Origin: Simmondsia chinensis
Taxonomy: Eukaryota; Streptophyta; Magnoliopsida; Caryophyllales; Simmondsiaceae
Length of the DNA stretch: 64,000 nucleotides
Direction of reading: 5' to 3'
Assembly: GCA_018398585.1 (NCBI GenBank)
Contig: JAGTTD010000012.1
Coordinates: 22,205,036 to 22,269,035, forward strand
Shown here: positions 21,726-32,800 of the stretch, piece after piece
Layout: each line of letters opens with the position of its first letter
How positions within the stretch are numbered: position 1 is the stretch's first letter
Notes under the pieces: model-generated
Databases searched by the model: none
Told to the model about the DNA's origin: nothing
The model's input: the letters and a program-made list of their open reading frames with translations, nothing else
Made by a program: the position numbers and the translations under genes

Positions 21726-22120
21726 TGTTAAGATTCAAATTCAATCTTGAATCTTAACCAAGGTTTGGATATGATAGGGAAGAGTTTAGGTGAGAAAAGA
21801 AGGGAAGGAGATGAGAAATTACAGAGAGTTTAGATGAGAGAGAGAAAATGTCAATCAATTATCATTCAATGAATCAAATCTTACAACCAATCCCTTATTT
21901 ATACTAGTTACAAGATAGAATCAAAAACAATGAATCTAGACTCTAATATTGCAACTAACCGACTCAAACACCCTGAGCCAGCCACCACAATTGACTTAAG
22001 AGCAAAACAAAACTTTAACCAACAACTAACTTTACCGCCAAAAGCAAAAGAACCTCAATTGCAACTAATTTTCCTGCCAACTGCTAAAGAGCCTGATAAG
22101 ACCAAGTCTTGATCATGACA
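21726..22120 (-). repeat. E3 5' LTR
   Basis: TGTTAAGATTCAAATTCAAT...CTTGATCATGACA; partner of 13398-13796. It shares with E1 the edge TGATCATGACA. On the minus strand a TATAAATAAG box (about 21893-21902) precedes the CT-rich transcribed region. Confidence 0.83.
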
Positions 22121-22668
22121 ACACCTAGTTTTCTTACTCCAAGCCATGAGATTTCTGCGGCAATGGGAGAGCTTGTCATGAAGGCCCAGCATTCCCCTTC
22201 TATGACTCTTCACCTTTCAACCCTAGTGGACCGTGGTAGCGCAATCCTTGTGGAGCATCCATTTAGCCTCAAACTTAAATACGTACTTCGATTTTTCATG
22301 GTCCCCATGTAAAGAAATAAGAAGTGAGAATGGTAAGATCCTGCTACCGGTAAAAGTTTAACAGCAACCCTTGGGAACAGAGAGACCCACATGATATTAG
22401 CAGCAATTTTATCAATTTTTTTTTGACATGTCTAACACCACCTTGATGATTGGACCAGGAGAACCTACAACCCTTAGAATCGAGCTCAATAAGATTACAC
22501 TTATCATAGAAGTCTTGGAGCCATTTTAATTGGGAAGAAGAGCGCGGAAGACGACCAAACTTATCAGCGGACAGAGTAATAACATTGAAGTCCCCGGCAA
22601 TGGCCAACAACATCGAATCCCCACTGCACACACTACTCATAGACCTCCAAAAGTCCTTCTTTAAATTC
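22121..22668 (-). pseudogene. LINE ORF2, C-terminal part of the AP endonuclease
   Basis: The minus strand reads KDFWRSMSSVCSGDSMLLAIAGDFNVI, then DKFGRLPRSSSQLKWLQDFYDKCNLIEL and GCRFSWSNHQ (22440-22650). GDFN and FSWSN are landmarks of the exonuclease-endonuclease-phosphatase domain of L1 ORF2. A frame change leads to SYHSHF (the SDH-type motif) near 22340. Bounded by a MITE on the right and E3 on the left. Confidence 0.88.
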
Positions 22669-23421
22669 CTTAAATTCTGATTGCTTATTTCAGGAAAAAA
22701 AGTACTTTTTTCTGGAAAAAGCATTTTCTGAGATTTGAGGGTGTTTTACAATTATAAAAAGTGCTTTTTATTAAAAGTAGAAACTGCTTTTCTGCTTTTG
22801 AGCAGAAGGAAATTTGGTGCTTCTCCTTTTAAGCAGAAGTAAAAGCAAAAACTAAATAATTGAGAAAGTTTGTTTCAGGTACCTTAAAATTTATTAATAT
22901 ATTTTAAAATATATATTAAATATGAAAAAATATTTTAATCATTAATAACATAAGGAACATGCTATTAATAACATGTTTCTAATATTTAGAAAATATTATA
23001 AATATCTAAAAAAAAATATTTTAAATATTTGAAAATATTATAATTTTTTTAAAAATTAAATATTTTAAAAATATTGAGAAAATATTTATAAATATTAAAA
23101 ATTATGTTAAATATTTAAGAAATATTTTTATGTTCAGAAAATATTTTAAATAATAAAAAATATTTAAATATTTAGAATGGTTCATGGATGATTTTTTTTT
23201 CAACTATAACAGACTTCTGTTAGTATTTTTTTTCTAATAATTTTATTGAAAAAAGCAGTTTTTTTTGACATTGGCCAAACATTCACAATACTACCATAAA
23301 CGCTTCTTTACTGGTTAGCCAAACACAAACTGCTTATTTGAAACAACACTTTTTACAAAAGTGCTTTTACAAGAAGTGCTTCTGAAAAGAGCAGTTTTTT
23401 ACAGCAATTCCAAATAGGCCC
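22669..23421. mobile_element. hAT-like MITE inserted in the LINE
   Basis: The right end, read inward, is GGGCCTATTTGGAATTGCTG followed by 'aaaaactgctc'. The left end (CCTTAAATTCTGATTGCTT) is a degraded match. Inside each end are mirrored 'aagtgcttttt', 'aaaagcactt' and 'gcttctg' blocks; the centre is pure AT-rich 'aaatattt' sequence. No ORF. It separates two pieces of LINE endonuclease. No clear 8-bp duplication was found. Confidence 0.6.
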
Positions 23422-23719
23422 TTAGTCTGAAGTTCCTCAATCTATGTTACAATGAACTGAGAGCAATGATGGGTAACTGTCACCTTTAGAGCTTCATTCC
23501 ACAATAATGCAAGACCACCTCCGATTCCCACATGATCAACAAAAAAAAAACTATGCTTAAAATTCAAAAAAAATCCATAAGCTTACTCATCCTTTCAATC
23601 TTCTACTTTGTTTCCATGAGAAATAGAAGATTTAGCCTAAACCAAAGATTGAGCTCCTTAAGAGCTCGAACTGTCTGAGCCTGGCCACAGCCCTGACAAT
23701 TCCAATAAAGTAGACTCAT
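23422..23719 (-). pseudogene. LINE ORF2 start, N-terminus of the endonuclease
   Basis: The minus strand from ATG 23719 reads MSLLYWNCQGCGQAQTVRAL, the typical start of plant L1 ORF2 endonuclease (WNC-GxG), then LLFLMETK (the catalytic 'ETK' motif) near 23610. There is no ORF1 upstream of this (to the right), so the LINE looks 5'-truncated near the ORF2 start. Confidence 0.88.
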
Positions 23720-24749
23720 AAACAGCGAGGCAGTTGTTCCGCGACAATCACCGCAAACCTATTATCGTCACCTCCATAGAGATGATGGTTTGAGTTTTGT
23801 TTTTACTCAATTGTTATGGTCTTGGCTCCTTCTACGCTAAAATATGCTAAATGTACTCACTTAATTCATTGGTTGTTTTTAAATCACTTTGGAAATCATT
23901 ATTTTTTATTTAAATAGTACAATTTTTTAATTTTTTAGAAAACTGCATCCAAAAGTCTAAACTTTTTTTGTCAATATCTTAAATCACGCCATTAATTGTC
24001 TATTAAATATCATGTGATTTGGATGTCGCTATTAGCTTAGCACATTTGAAATGTGAGCTAAAATTAGGCAAGTTGCTAATGTGTTTTCCAACCCCCACCA
24101 CCCAGATAGGAATGTGCTTGTGGCCTTGGTATGGGCATTCCTATTTCCATCCTCTCTCCTAGAACCATCCATATCATAAGCTTGGTGCTAGCAGCTTCAC
24201 CCTTGACCTTTTCTTGTGGCGCTGCTCATGAGTGGCTTGTCAAGCTAAGCGCATTTTTCATCTGCTTTCTTTCTCGAGAACTTTCTCTTTTGTGTACTTG
24301 AGAGCTTAGCATCAAAAAAGTAGGTTGTAAAGTCGCATGAAATTTTCCTGAGTTCCTAGTTCATTTTTTTATTCCTTTAGACTTTGGTAATCTAGACTTC
24401 ATATGGTGGACGTCCCGGTGGTGGAGACACATAACTCTTCAAGTCCTTAGTGGTGTTGGGCTTAGGCCCAAGAACTAACTACTTGGGATTCTTACTAGAT
24501 GCCTCATTCTCATAATTAGTTTGGGATGTTAGGAAATGAGGTGGTGGTTTCTCATTTCCTTCAACAACAACTAGGCACATTGCACATCCTCATTTTAGCT
24601 ACTCAAGTTTTGGATGATAGTTTTCTTAAAACAAGGAGCTCAGAAGGACTCTTGAAAACTCATTCTCCTAGTGTTCTCTATTTTGTTTTCCTGTTGAACT
24701 ATCTACCACTCCTCTTCTTAATCAAGACCCATTACTAGCTCCTGAGGTG
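23720..24749. other. Non-coding, nothing recognised
   Basis: AT-rich to about 24080, then more mixed sequence (24100-24750) with no recognised domain in any frame. The latter may be further Tat-derived sequence, but I could not align it. Confidence 0.4.
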
Positions 24750-27700
24750 TGTTAGCTGGATGGTTCCTTTCTCTTTCTTCTTGATCATGTAATTCTTGAG
24801 GACAGTGCACTTGTATGGAGGGTGCTATTCAGCTGCATGCCACCTATATAACTGATCCTTAAGTACTCACCTGATTAGTGCAAATCTCAGCACTGTTGTT
24901 TTGATTACCTCTTGAATAAATGATTGATTATCTTCATGCGCAAAAGCATTAACCATGTTGATTCGAACAGACTGTGAGCAAGGTATTCATCTACTCCCAT
25001 TCGGTCTCTCTTAATAAAGGCCAACTCCTTAGTCTCAGTGACATCTTGAGCTATGTGTATAAAAATCACACAATTCTTACTTAGATAGGCAAAAGCGTTG
25101 TTCCACTTAAATTAAACTTTCATCTTGTGTTTTTTTTTTTTTAACTTAAGTTTACTATTTGCCTCAATTTAATCAAATATTATGTCTGCTAAAGATAAAT
25201 AAGAAGAATCCTTATGTAACTCTTGGATTTGGTTAGACTTCCTCGCCTTTTATGTCCTTTTTTGGTAAGGACTTGACAACTATGGGAGGTCCTGTTTGCT
25301 TCATTTGTCTGTTAAGTGGGTGAATGTGGTCACTGTAAATACAAATTCAAATAAACGAGCAATTGTTACACGCCATGACTAGGGAGCGAACCTAAATTCC
25401 GGACCGCGCGTCTTTGACCCCAACCACTCAACCTTTTGAAGAAAAGGGATGGTGCTTTTGGTGTATCCAACTTCGGTTTTCAATAAACACGTGGATTCTG
25501 CTTATGCTCTAATTAAGGAGACTTTCAATATTTTTTTTTGTGAATTTTTTAATATATATGTTGATAGAAAAAGTAAAAGGATATGGAGCTAACTCAAGTG
25601 GCAATTACAGTGATGGAGTGGGGTTCATAGGTACCTTTCCTCGTATACTTAAAAGTCAGGAACTGGGGTGGAGACAAACTCAAGAGCTCAGCAATCCACT
25701 TACAAGCCTGAGTCAATCAAATTTTTAGGCCTTGCACTTGTAACTTGTAATAACTCGAATGAGTTAGAATCTAACAAGATTAAGATGGAGCAAAGTGTAT
25801 TTGAGTCATTGGATGAGGACTAATGCAATCAAGGTCAAGCCTTAGTCATCAAAGCCCTTAAACAATAACACAAATCTAAGTTCACCCGACTTATTAAGTA
25901 GTGATAGTAGTGTTAAGACCAATGCAATCAAGATCAAGCCTTGGCCATCAAAGCCTTAAACTAAACCCTCAATTCTTAACTTGTCGATTATGGAAACATA
26001 GTAAAACAGAGAGTTCATACCTGAAATCCGAAAAACTATATTACTCTAATGAAAGCAAGTACAACAAAGATACACGGCATGCTAAGCTAAGTTACACTAC
26101 TCCTATGTAAAAACCACAAGTGTGCTGTAAAGAAATTTGAACAAGTTTGTATGAGTGGCGTTGACACTTTATAGCTACAATAGTGTCTATTTTTTATGAA
26201 AAATAGAAGTAATTGATGCATCCTAATTGCATTGCATTTTCTTCCAAGTTAGCCTCATGGCCCGTTGACTGGGCAGTGAACATGCCCTAAATTGGTGTGC
26301 TCAAGCATCTTTTTGGAAGACCACATCCGCGTTTTCTGTTGGAGTTCCTTCTAGATGCCCCCACGTTCTGTCAGAGAGGCTTGAGGCTCATGTATCTGAA
26401 ATTGTGCTTTAAATAATTGCCTAAAACTTGAAAACCACCCGTCTTGCAGCCTTCTAGGAAGTTCCTTTAGCTTGAGTTCCTTTTACTCCCTCAACCACCT
26501 CTAGTGGCTGATACCATTAAAAGGGTTAAACTCCTTAAGCAGCTAGGTTTGAGATGCCGTTATACTAGCATCTGAAGGCTATATCTCCCTCGAGGATAGC
26601 CTCACGTGATAAGCGTGTGACACTTTGCCCTAAAACAACATCGTCCCAACTCCCTAAAGTTTGGAGTGTAAACAGGTCCTTTGACAAACTCAGTTATAAC
26701 GATTTCATAGAGAGGGTCATCCTCTTTCTTTATAATTTCATGGACATAAGTACCACTTATACTTTTCTTCTTCAAGCTCTTTTCGTTTCGCGGCACATTA
26801 TGTTAGCTGAACACGACTAATGAACTTTGAACATTTAAATTTCTTTCTCTATTCCATAATCAAACGATTGATGGCTAGTTTGGCTTATTCCACTTTAGAT
26901 AGAGCCACTACACACCTCTACTTATAGCCTTCTTGAATTAGTGGATGAAATCATTCACTAATCCATGTGACCTTTTTCTCATTTGAGCCAGGTCAAACAT
27001 AGATTTTACTAATTCCGTCATGAGGAATTTGGATTGAAACTACGTAACTATTTTATATAGAATTAGGTTATAGATTGATGTAGTACTAGAAAGTCGTCCC
27101 TCAAGGAACTTGGTACGAGATTCATCTTAAAGAACTAATTTTGAAAGGCTTCCTTGTACTGACAGTTAGACCCTACTAGGTTCATAGGAGTAGATATGTT
27201 TCCTTACATGGAGAACAAGTTAAATTCAGATATCTTGAACCCCTTAGGAAAAGGATAGTCTTCTACACATTTTGGGTGTACGACTTACTAGGAATAGTTT
27301 TATTCGCCCTTTACATGCCTCGGCTTTCACCCTATATGTTTCTCCATTCCTCATAGGACCAACTGTGTAGCCTCAGTCCTATGACCATCAAATTCAAGAA
27401 TGGTCCTTGTCTCATATTTTGTGGGACTATATCCAAGCCCCTAACGCCTGTGGCAAATACCTATGAATTGTTGACGGGTTTTTCATAGAACTTATGTTGC
27501 TTATCCTAATGGGATCTCTAGAGAACACTAGAGATCCTACTATAATTTGTGTCTTATTTATTCCTTGGCCATACACTCCAAGGCTTGAGTTTGCTATCAT
27601 TCCCTGGTAAATGTTATTTTTCGGTCAATGGGGCTATATCGAGCCTATTTGTCCCTCCAGTCCTATAGACAGGTTTGTGTTATGGGCACATGTTTGAGTT

Positions 27701-27980
27701 TATTATGGGGACAAGGGTTCAATTAGAAGCATGCTCGTGGCTCCAACACCTAGGGTCTAAATAATAAGGGGAGTAGCTATTCTTAATCCTTCACATGGTC
27801 ATTCAAGGCCAAGCCTCTCATTGGAACTATTCTGCTTGCTCTCAAGACTCTCAATTGTTAAAAATTGAACACCATTGGGAGGCTCAATCCTCGTAGAAGT
27901 TGTATTGGGGTATCCACTTGATGGATCATATAACCAATGCAGCTTGGGTTTTTAGCTCGAACTAGTATTGAGCACCGCTA
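24750..27980 (-). pseudogene. Tat-type gag remnant split by a solo LTR
   Basis: 24780-25292 and 26675 to about 27400 are diverged copies of the gag region of the large Tat element. The minus strand of 26680-26796 reads TYVHEIIKKEDDPLYEI..FVKGP, matching THVHDLIEEEKDPPYEI..HVKGP at 56500-56590. The left flank matches 55900-56460 (ttgaggacagtgcac, tttgcctcaa). 27000-27250 aligns with 56780-57060. The left and right flanks join seamlessly at GGTCC once the LTR at 25293-26674 is removed. Heavily mutated. Confidence 0.65.
25293..26674 (-). mobile_element. Solo LTR of the Tat family
   Basis: A 1382-bp LTR, TGTTTGCTTCATTTG...GTGTAAACA, flanked by a perfect 5-bp duplication GGTCC (25288-25292 and 26675-26679). 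It is homologous to the LTRs of the large Tat element and contains two copies of their approximately 95-100 bp subrepeat (about 25820-26000). No internal region accompanies it, so it is a solo LTR left by LTR-LTR recombination. Confidence 0.85.
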
Positions 27981-28496
27981 GACCTTGCAATGACATAGAA
28001 ATAAATTTGATGTAATAAAAGAATTATTCATTGTATCCGATTTATTATTTTGACATTTAATGAGTAGTGCTGGCAAATGTGCCGTGTCATGACGTGTTCA
28101 TATTCGTGTTATATGAGGGGTCTTAAAAATAGAATCAACATGAACCTGACCTATTTATTAAACAGGTTAGAACTCCCAATCCAATTATTAAACGGGTAAC
28201 TCGTGGGTTACTGATGTGGGTTTAAAGAGTGTGTAAAACTGTCAACTCGAGCATATTAGCAAGTAGTAGCTATGGCCAATATACAAGTGTCGTATCCATA
28301 GGGAATTGGTATAAATTTCATTTCAATGTTAATGAGCAGTTTAAATCTCTGTTTTGGTTGGAAGAATCGCTGTTTGACTCAATTCTAGTTTAACAGTAAA
28401 TTAAAGATGTTAATTAATCATGGATAGTTTAAGGAATGAATTTAGATTTGCCTAACTCGGATCCTTTCATTATATTTCATCATAATAGTGACTTTA
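27981..28496. repeat. Non-coding repeat debris
   Basis: 28065-28210 contains 'gccgtgtcatgacgtgttc' and 'aacgggtaactcg' words found in common plant hAT-like repeats. Related words recur at 32120-32310, so both may be ends of one old element filled by later insertions. 28262-28496 has no recognised feature. Confidence 0.35.
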
Positions 28497-29231
28497 AGGC
28501 TCCGTTTGTTTCAAGGGAAATACTCTTCCCCGGAAAACGTTTTCCTTTGAAAAAGATTTTCCATGGAAAATGCTATTATCATTGTGGTTTTCCGTTGTTT
28601 GTCTCAATGGAAAATATGTTTTCACATTTTGATATTCCTTGCTTGTTATAAAGGAATAATCTTCTAATAATCGGCTTATACTTAGTTATAGGATAATATA
28701 AGTAACAATACAATAAATTCAAAATTATCTAGAGCTTTTGTGTGGTTGTGGGATTATTACTAAGATACCCTGAGTTTTGAGTATTTATTACCTATCATGA
28801 CATTTGAATATAAACAATGACGTACATTAAAGTTGAATATTTTATCGCTCATGTACCATATATCAAAATTTGATGAATTTTTGTAAGAATCTGACCAAAT
28901 ATGAAAGTGCTAATATAATACATAATTACGGTAATATTTACAAGCGATGTTAATGTTTTTAGCAAATTACAATAAAATTTCGTCGTATATTGACGTAAAC
29001 TACATAAATATGGCCGAAATTATATGTCGCGTTAGCATGCATTAGCAAAAATTCTAATGAGAATATTTATATATTGTTGGAATCATGACTTTGGATCACT
29101 CAAAATAATGACTTCCCCTCTTTTAAAAGGGAAAAGGTTTTCCCAAGGAAAACGTTTTCCGTCTCCAAATTTGTGGCAAACAACGGAAAAGGGGAAAACC
29201 ATGTGGTTTCCCACCTAAACAAACGAAGCCT
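28497..29231. mobile_element. MITE with AGGCTCCGTTTGTTT inverted ends
   Basis: The left end AGGCTCCGTTTGTTT and the right end AAACAAACGAAGCCT are inverted repeats. The inner arms also pair (ccggaaaacgttttcc with ggaaaacgttttcc; aaaaccatgtggttt). A family M copy is inserted at about 28745-29095. There is no ORF apart from chance reading. Confidence 0.65.
28745..29095. repeat. Long-TIR dispersed repeat, family M, partial copy
   Basis: Recognised by 'aagataccctgagttttgag', 'caaaatttgatgaatttttg', 'taagaatctgacc' and 'gttggaatcatg'. It is inserted within the MITE at 28497-29231. Confidence 0.5.
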
Positions 29232-30447
29232 AAAAGTTTAGGCTACAAGCTCTAAACCTAGATTAACAATAAATTAGGGTTTGGGGTAATGTACCAGTCT
29301 AAGGGCATATAACCCTCCTTATCACTTTAGGTGCAGCATTAATTATCTCAATAGGACTAACAAATTTCTTTATTACACCTGATTCAATGTTAATTTATAC
29401 AAAAAATTGTGTTCAAGGTTAGATACAACCCGAATCCTTTCCACTCATGAAAAACTTGTTCCACTACAGTCTAGGTTACAAACACAAGACAACACACAAA
29501 TGAAAGTCGGAAATCAAAGCATGGCTACAACCACATAATAAGAAAACCAATATCAAAATATAAAATTGTCCATAGGAGTGCTAAAATTAGTATAACAAAA
29601 GTCGTTATCATAAGTGAAGCATAAATCAAGGATCTAGACAGCTAAATGTCCTTCACCACTAAAGTAGTAGTCTACTCCTCCATAGGAGTCTTATTTATCA
29701 CAAATTCAAAAGAAAAAGGGAAGAGAAAACTCATGGATTAATGACTCCCTTGATTGATGTTGACTTAACTCTTACTTCGATTTCCCCCGTACTGTAAGCA
29801 CTTGCACTTCGGCCTTCATTAGAATCGGGTCTTTGTTGGCGGTTCAGAGATGGGGAGGAAGTGAATAAAAAAAAAGTATCAAAAATTTGGTCTCCCCTCC
29901 CATATAAAAAGGCGACGTGCCATTATGGCACGACGTGGGGTGAACCTATCATTGGGATCTGCCCAACGAAGGGAGCCCAAGTGGGCCCCGCAAAAGGAAT
30001 ACGTCTTTGTTGGGCCATGTGGCCCCTTCCCTGGCCTATATATGGCCTAATGAATTTGGCCAATCGATTGGGGAGCTCCAGTGGAGGTGCCTTCGTTTGA
30101 GTTGTTTGTAAGTTAGAATTTTTTAACCCAATGGGTCCTCTTTTTTTCCTAGACGTGGTTAAGCTTCTCAATGTAATCTTTGAATTCGGCTATTTGAGCA
30201 TGTTTTTCACCTCATTTAGTATAATCCTTACTCCAACTTGTACCATGCCTAAATATAAAAAGATTACGTTATAGCACACATGTAATAGCCAAAAATATTA
30301 TAGAAATGAGTTATAAAAGAATAAAATATATGACATGTCAGTTACCCATTTAATTATATGAGTGACTTATTTTTACTAAAATCAGTTTGTCAATTTGGAA
30401 TCATATGAATAATACACCTTATAGTTGATACTAGTAATACAAACATG
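29232..30447. other. Non-coding region, unassigned
   Basis: No domain seen in any frame. ORFs near 29861-30171 lie in GC-richer sequence (gcgacgtgccattatgg) but show no family features and overlap on opposite strands. Confidence 0.4.
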
Positions 30448-30664
30448 AGGGGTGCACATGGGTCGGGTAATACCCAAGACCCACCCAATCTATATCAATT
30501 GGGTTGGGTTGGGTTGGGTTGGGTCAGTTTTCTTTGGTGGGTCAAATTGGTACGATTGCTTTGTACCCATGGGTATCAGGTACGGATCCGGTTACCCATG
30601 GGTAGGCATTGGTTATGGAGGAACATGTTCAAACATACCTATCAAGTTTAAATGAGCCTAAATA

Positions 30665-31215
30665 AAGTGAACTAATCTTGAAACTCATCGAGCTAGGCAC
30701 CTCGAGATTTGACTATTTGTCATCTAGGTATCCTAATATTTCAATATATACAATAAAAAACCTTAAGATTTAAAAATTTTATCACTTAGTTATCATGATG
30801 TTTTAAAATTTTATTCAATTAGGTACCTTTCCTGAAATTCGATAAATTTTCTTTGGAAAGTGTTGAAGTGGAACATGATACCGATAATATATAAGTATAA
30901 TCATTAAAATTTAATTTTGCCAAAAAAATGTTGCACCACACATTATTTTGATAATATGTAAGTAGTCTACATCATAAATGGGTGAAATTTTTATCATAAT
31001 TCGTTAATTTTTTACAAAAATATTGACATGGCTTTTATATATCATTATAATTATGTACTATATCAACATATTCTATATAAAATTTGTCATATTCTTAGAA
31101 AATTTCATCAAATTCCAACATAGGGTACTCGGGTGATAAGTATTCAAATGTCAGGGTACTTTATTGTTTATGTTGAAATGTTAGGGTACATAGGTGATGA
31201 ATGCTTAAGTCTTTG
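30665..31215. repeat. Family M repeat, copy 3
   Basis: Near-complete copy with both inverted ends: 'cacctcgagatttgactatttg', 'catctaggtatcc' at the left and 'tgaaatgttagggtac', 'ataggtgatgaatgc' at the right. Immediately followed by a (CATA)/(TA) microsatellite and copy 4. Confidence 0.55.
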
Positions 31216-31233
31216 GATATTTAAATGATAACT

Positions 31234-31253
31234 TCCATACATACATACATACA

Positions 31254-31299
<46 letters not shown>
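31234..31299. repeat. CATA/TA microsatellite
   Basis: (ATAC)n followed by an (AT)n run of about 42 bases, between two family M copies. Confidence 0.95.
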
Positions 31300-31300
<1 letters not shown>

Positions 31301-31855
31301 GCATTTAGATACCTTGAGGTTTGACCATGTATTATCTAGGTACCCTTACGTTTCCATATACATAATAAGGTACCTTGAAGTTTAAATATTTTATCACTTA
31401 GGTACCCTAAAATTTTAAAATTCTATCAATCAGGTACCTTTGTCAAAATTTCATAGATTTTCATTTAAAAGAACATGATTCCAACAATTTATTGTTCTCT
31501 TCGTTAGAATTTGATGATTTTTTTTTGCCAAAAATGCTAACATTATACACGATTTTGACAATATTTAGATAGTTTACATCAACATTCAGTAGATTTTTTA
31601 TCGTAATTTATTGAACATTTGCTGAAAACATCGATGTGACATATATATTATCATAATTATGTTTAATATCAACTTTTTACTTATAAAATTGTTCAGATTT
31701 GCATAAAAATTAATCAAATTTCAACATAAAATACCTAATGTAATAATATATTCGAACCTTAGGATATCTTATTTTATATATTAAAATGTTAAGGTACATA
31801 TGTGGTAAATGGTCAAACCTCAAGGTACCTAAGTTATAATTTTCTAAATTTAAAT
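31300..31855. repeat. Family M repeat, copy 4
   Basis: 'taccttgaggtttgaccatg' at the left and 'atggtcaaacctcaaggtac' at the right are exact-type inverted ends, with 'ggtaccttgaagttt' modules inside. The clearest copy for defining the termini. Confidence 0.6.
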
Positions 31856-32010
31856 AAATGTTTGTTTATCCGTTCACCCAACATGACTTGACCCACCCAA
31901 CGCAAAACCAATATCTTACCGTTTTGTGGGTTTGGGTAGGGTATGGGTCAAATATTGGATGGGTCGCAATGGTTCTAGACCCAACCCATGGCATGAGATA
32001 CTTCTAACGG

Positions 32011-32800
32011 TCAAAATGAACTAGCAAATTATCCTTACTAAATATGACTCAAATTATCTTATATGAGATAGAATACCAGCAATATACATATAATATTAAT
32101 ATACCACACATATACCTAACATATATAAACGGGTTAAGAGTGTGGTACATGGGTTAAACGGGTCAAATACAAATTCAACCCAATTACCTAAACAAGTTAA
32201 ACAGGTCAACCCAAATTCATCATGGCTTCAAAACCCCCGACCCAAACCAGCTATCTTTATGTTATGTTTGTATTGTGTTATCATATCATGTTAGGTTTTG
32301 CCTGACCTAATCATGAGAAATAAATCCATATCAAAGTTAGTTTATATCTAATTTCCGGCCCATTTATCAAATTACATAAATTGGAAAAGTAAATTGCATT
32401 TCTCATAACAATTGCACATATTTATAATTTATAATGTTATAGTTGCCTTATCAATTCTATATTTACATTGTTAATCAAATATATATTTTTCTTAATAATG
32501 TCGCTGAAACCATAAAACAAACCTATCTAAACTAAGCCATATTTTGTAGTTTGGTCTGGTTAAATATAATATACAAAATAACTTAGTTTGCATTGTAACA
32601 TTTTCATATTTTACGATTTAGTCCAACGGAATGCGGTTTTTCATCCAAACTAGGTAGTTAAGGGAGTTGAGTCGAGCCAAGTAACTTAGTACTCAACTTG
32701 AACTCGATTACCTACACCGTTACTCGAACCCGATTCAAGTATTTAATTTTGCTTTAACTCGTACTCAATTAACTATTCGAGTACTCGTTTATTATGTATA
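32011..32800. other. Non-coding, repeat-like
   Basis: 32120-32310 has 'gggttaaacgggtcaa' and 'aggtcaacccaaattc' words of plant hAT-like debris. The remainder is AT-rich with no feature. Confidence 0.4.

Larger units (their letters stand above)
13398..22120 (-). mobile_element. E3: Ty3/gypsy retrotransposon with gag-pol and chromodomain-like tail
   Basis: LTRs lie at 13398-13796 and 21726-22120, with a PBS (TGGTATCAGAGCC on the minus strand) at 21711-21723 and a PPT-like GAGGGGAGGG next to the 3' LTR. Without the 3.25-kb nested E2 it is about 5.5 kb. The minus strand gives gag, CCHC knuckle, Asp protease, RT, RNase H, integrase and a chromodomain-like end. Flanks ACATC (13393-13397) and ACACC (22121-22125) match at 4 of 5 bases. 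It interrupts the LINE between endonuclease and RT. Several stops make it inactive today. Confidence 0.88.
30448..32010. repeat. Composite MITE-like element with GGGTTGGGTT arms, second copy
   Basis: It starts GGGGTGCACATGGGTCGGG with four tandem GGGTT units at about 30497-30524. It ends ...TGGGTTTGGGTAGGGTATGGGT...CCCAACCCATGGCATGAG. Two family M copies and a TA microsatellite fill the interior. Same architecture as 376-2150. Confidence 0.45.

Noticed and set aside
13393..22125. Perfect target duplication for E3
   Set aside because: ACATC and ACACC match at only 4 of 5, and the left LTR lost a few terminal bases; reported as probable only.
29861..30171. Overlapping ORFs on both strands in GC-richer sequence, possible small gene
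   Set aside because: No domain, signal or conserved motif seen, and opposite-strand ORFs overlap almost fully.
30497..30524. Telomere-like repeat (GGGTT)n as an interstitial telomere
   Set aside because: The unit is GGGTT, not the plant TTTAGGG, and it matches the arm of a MITE-like element.
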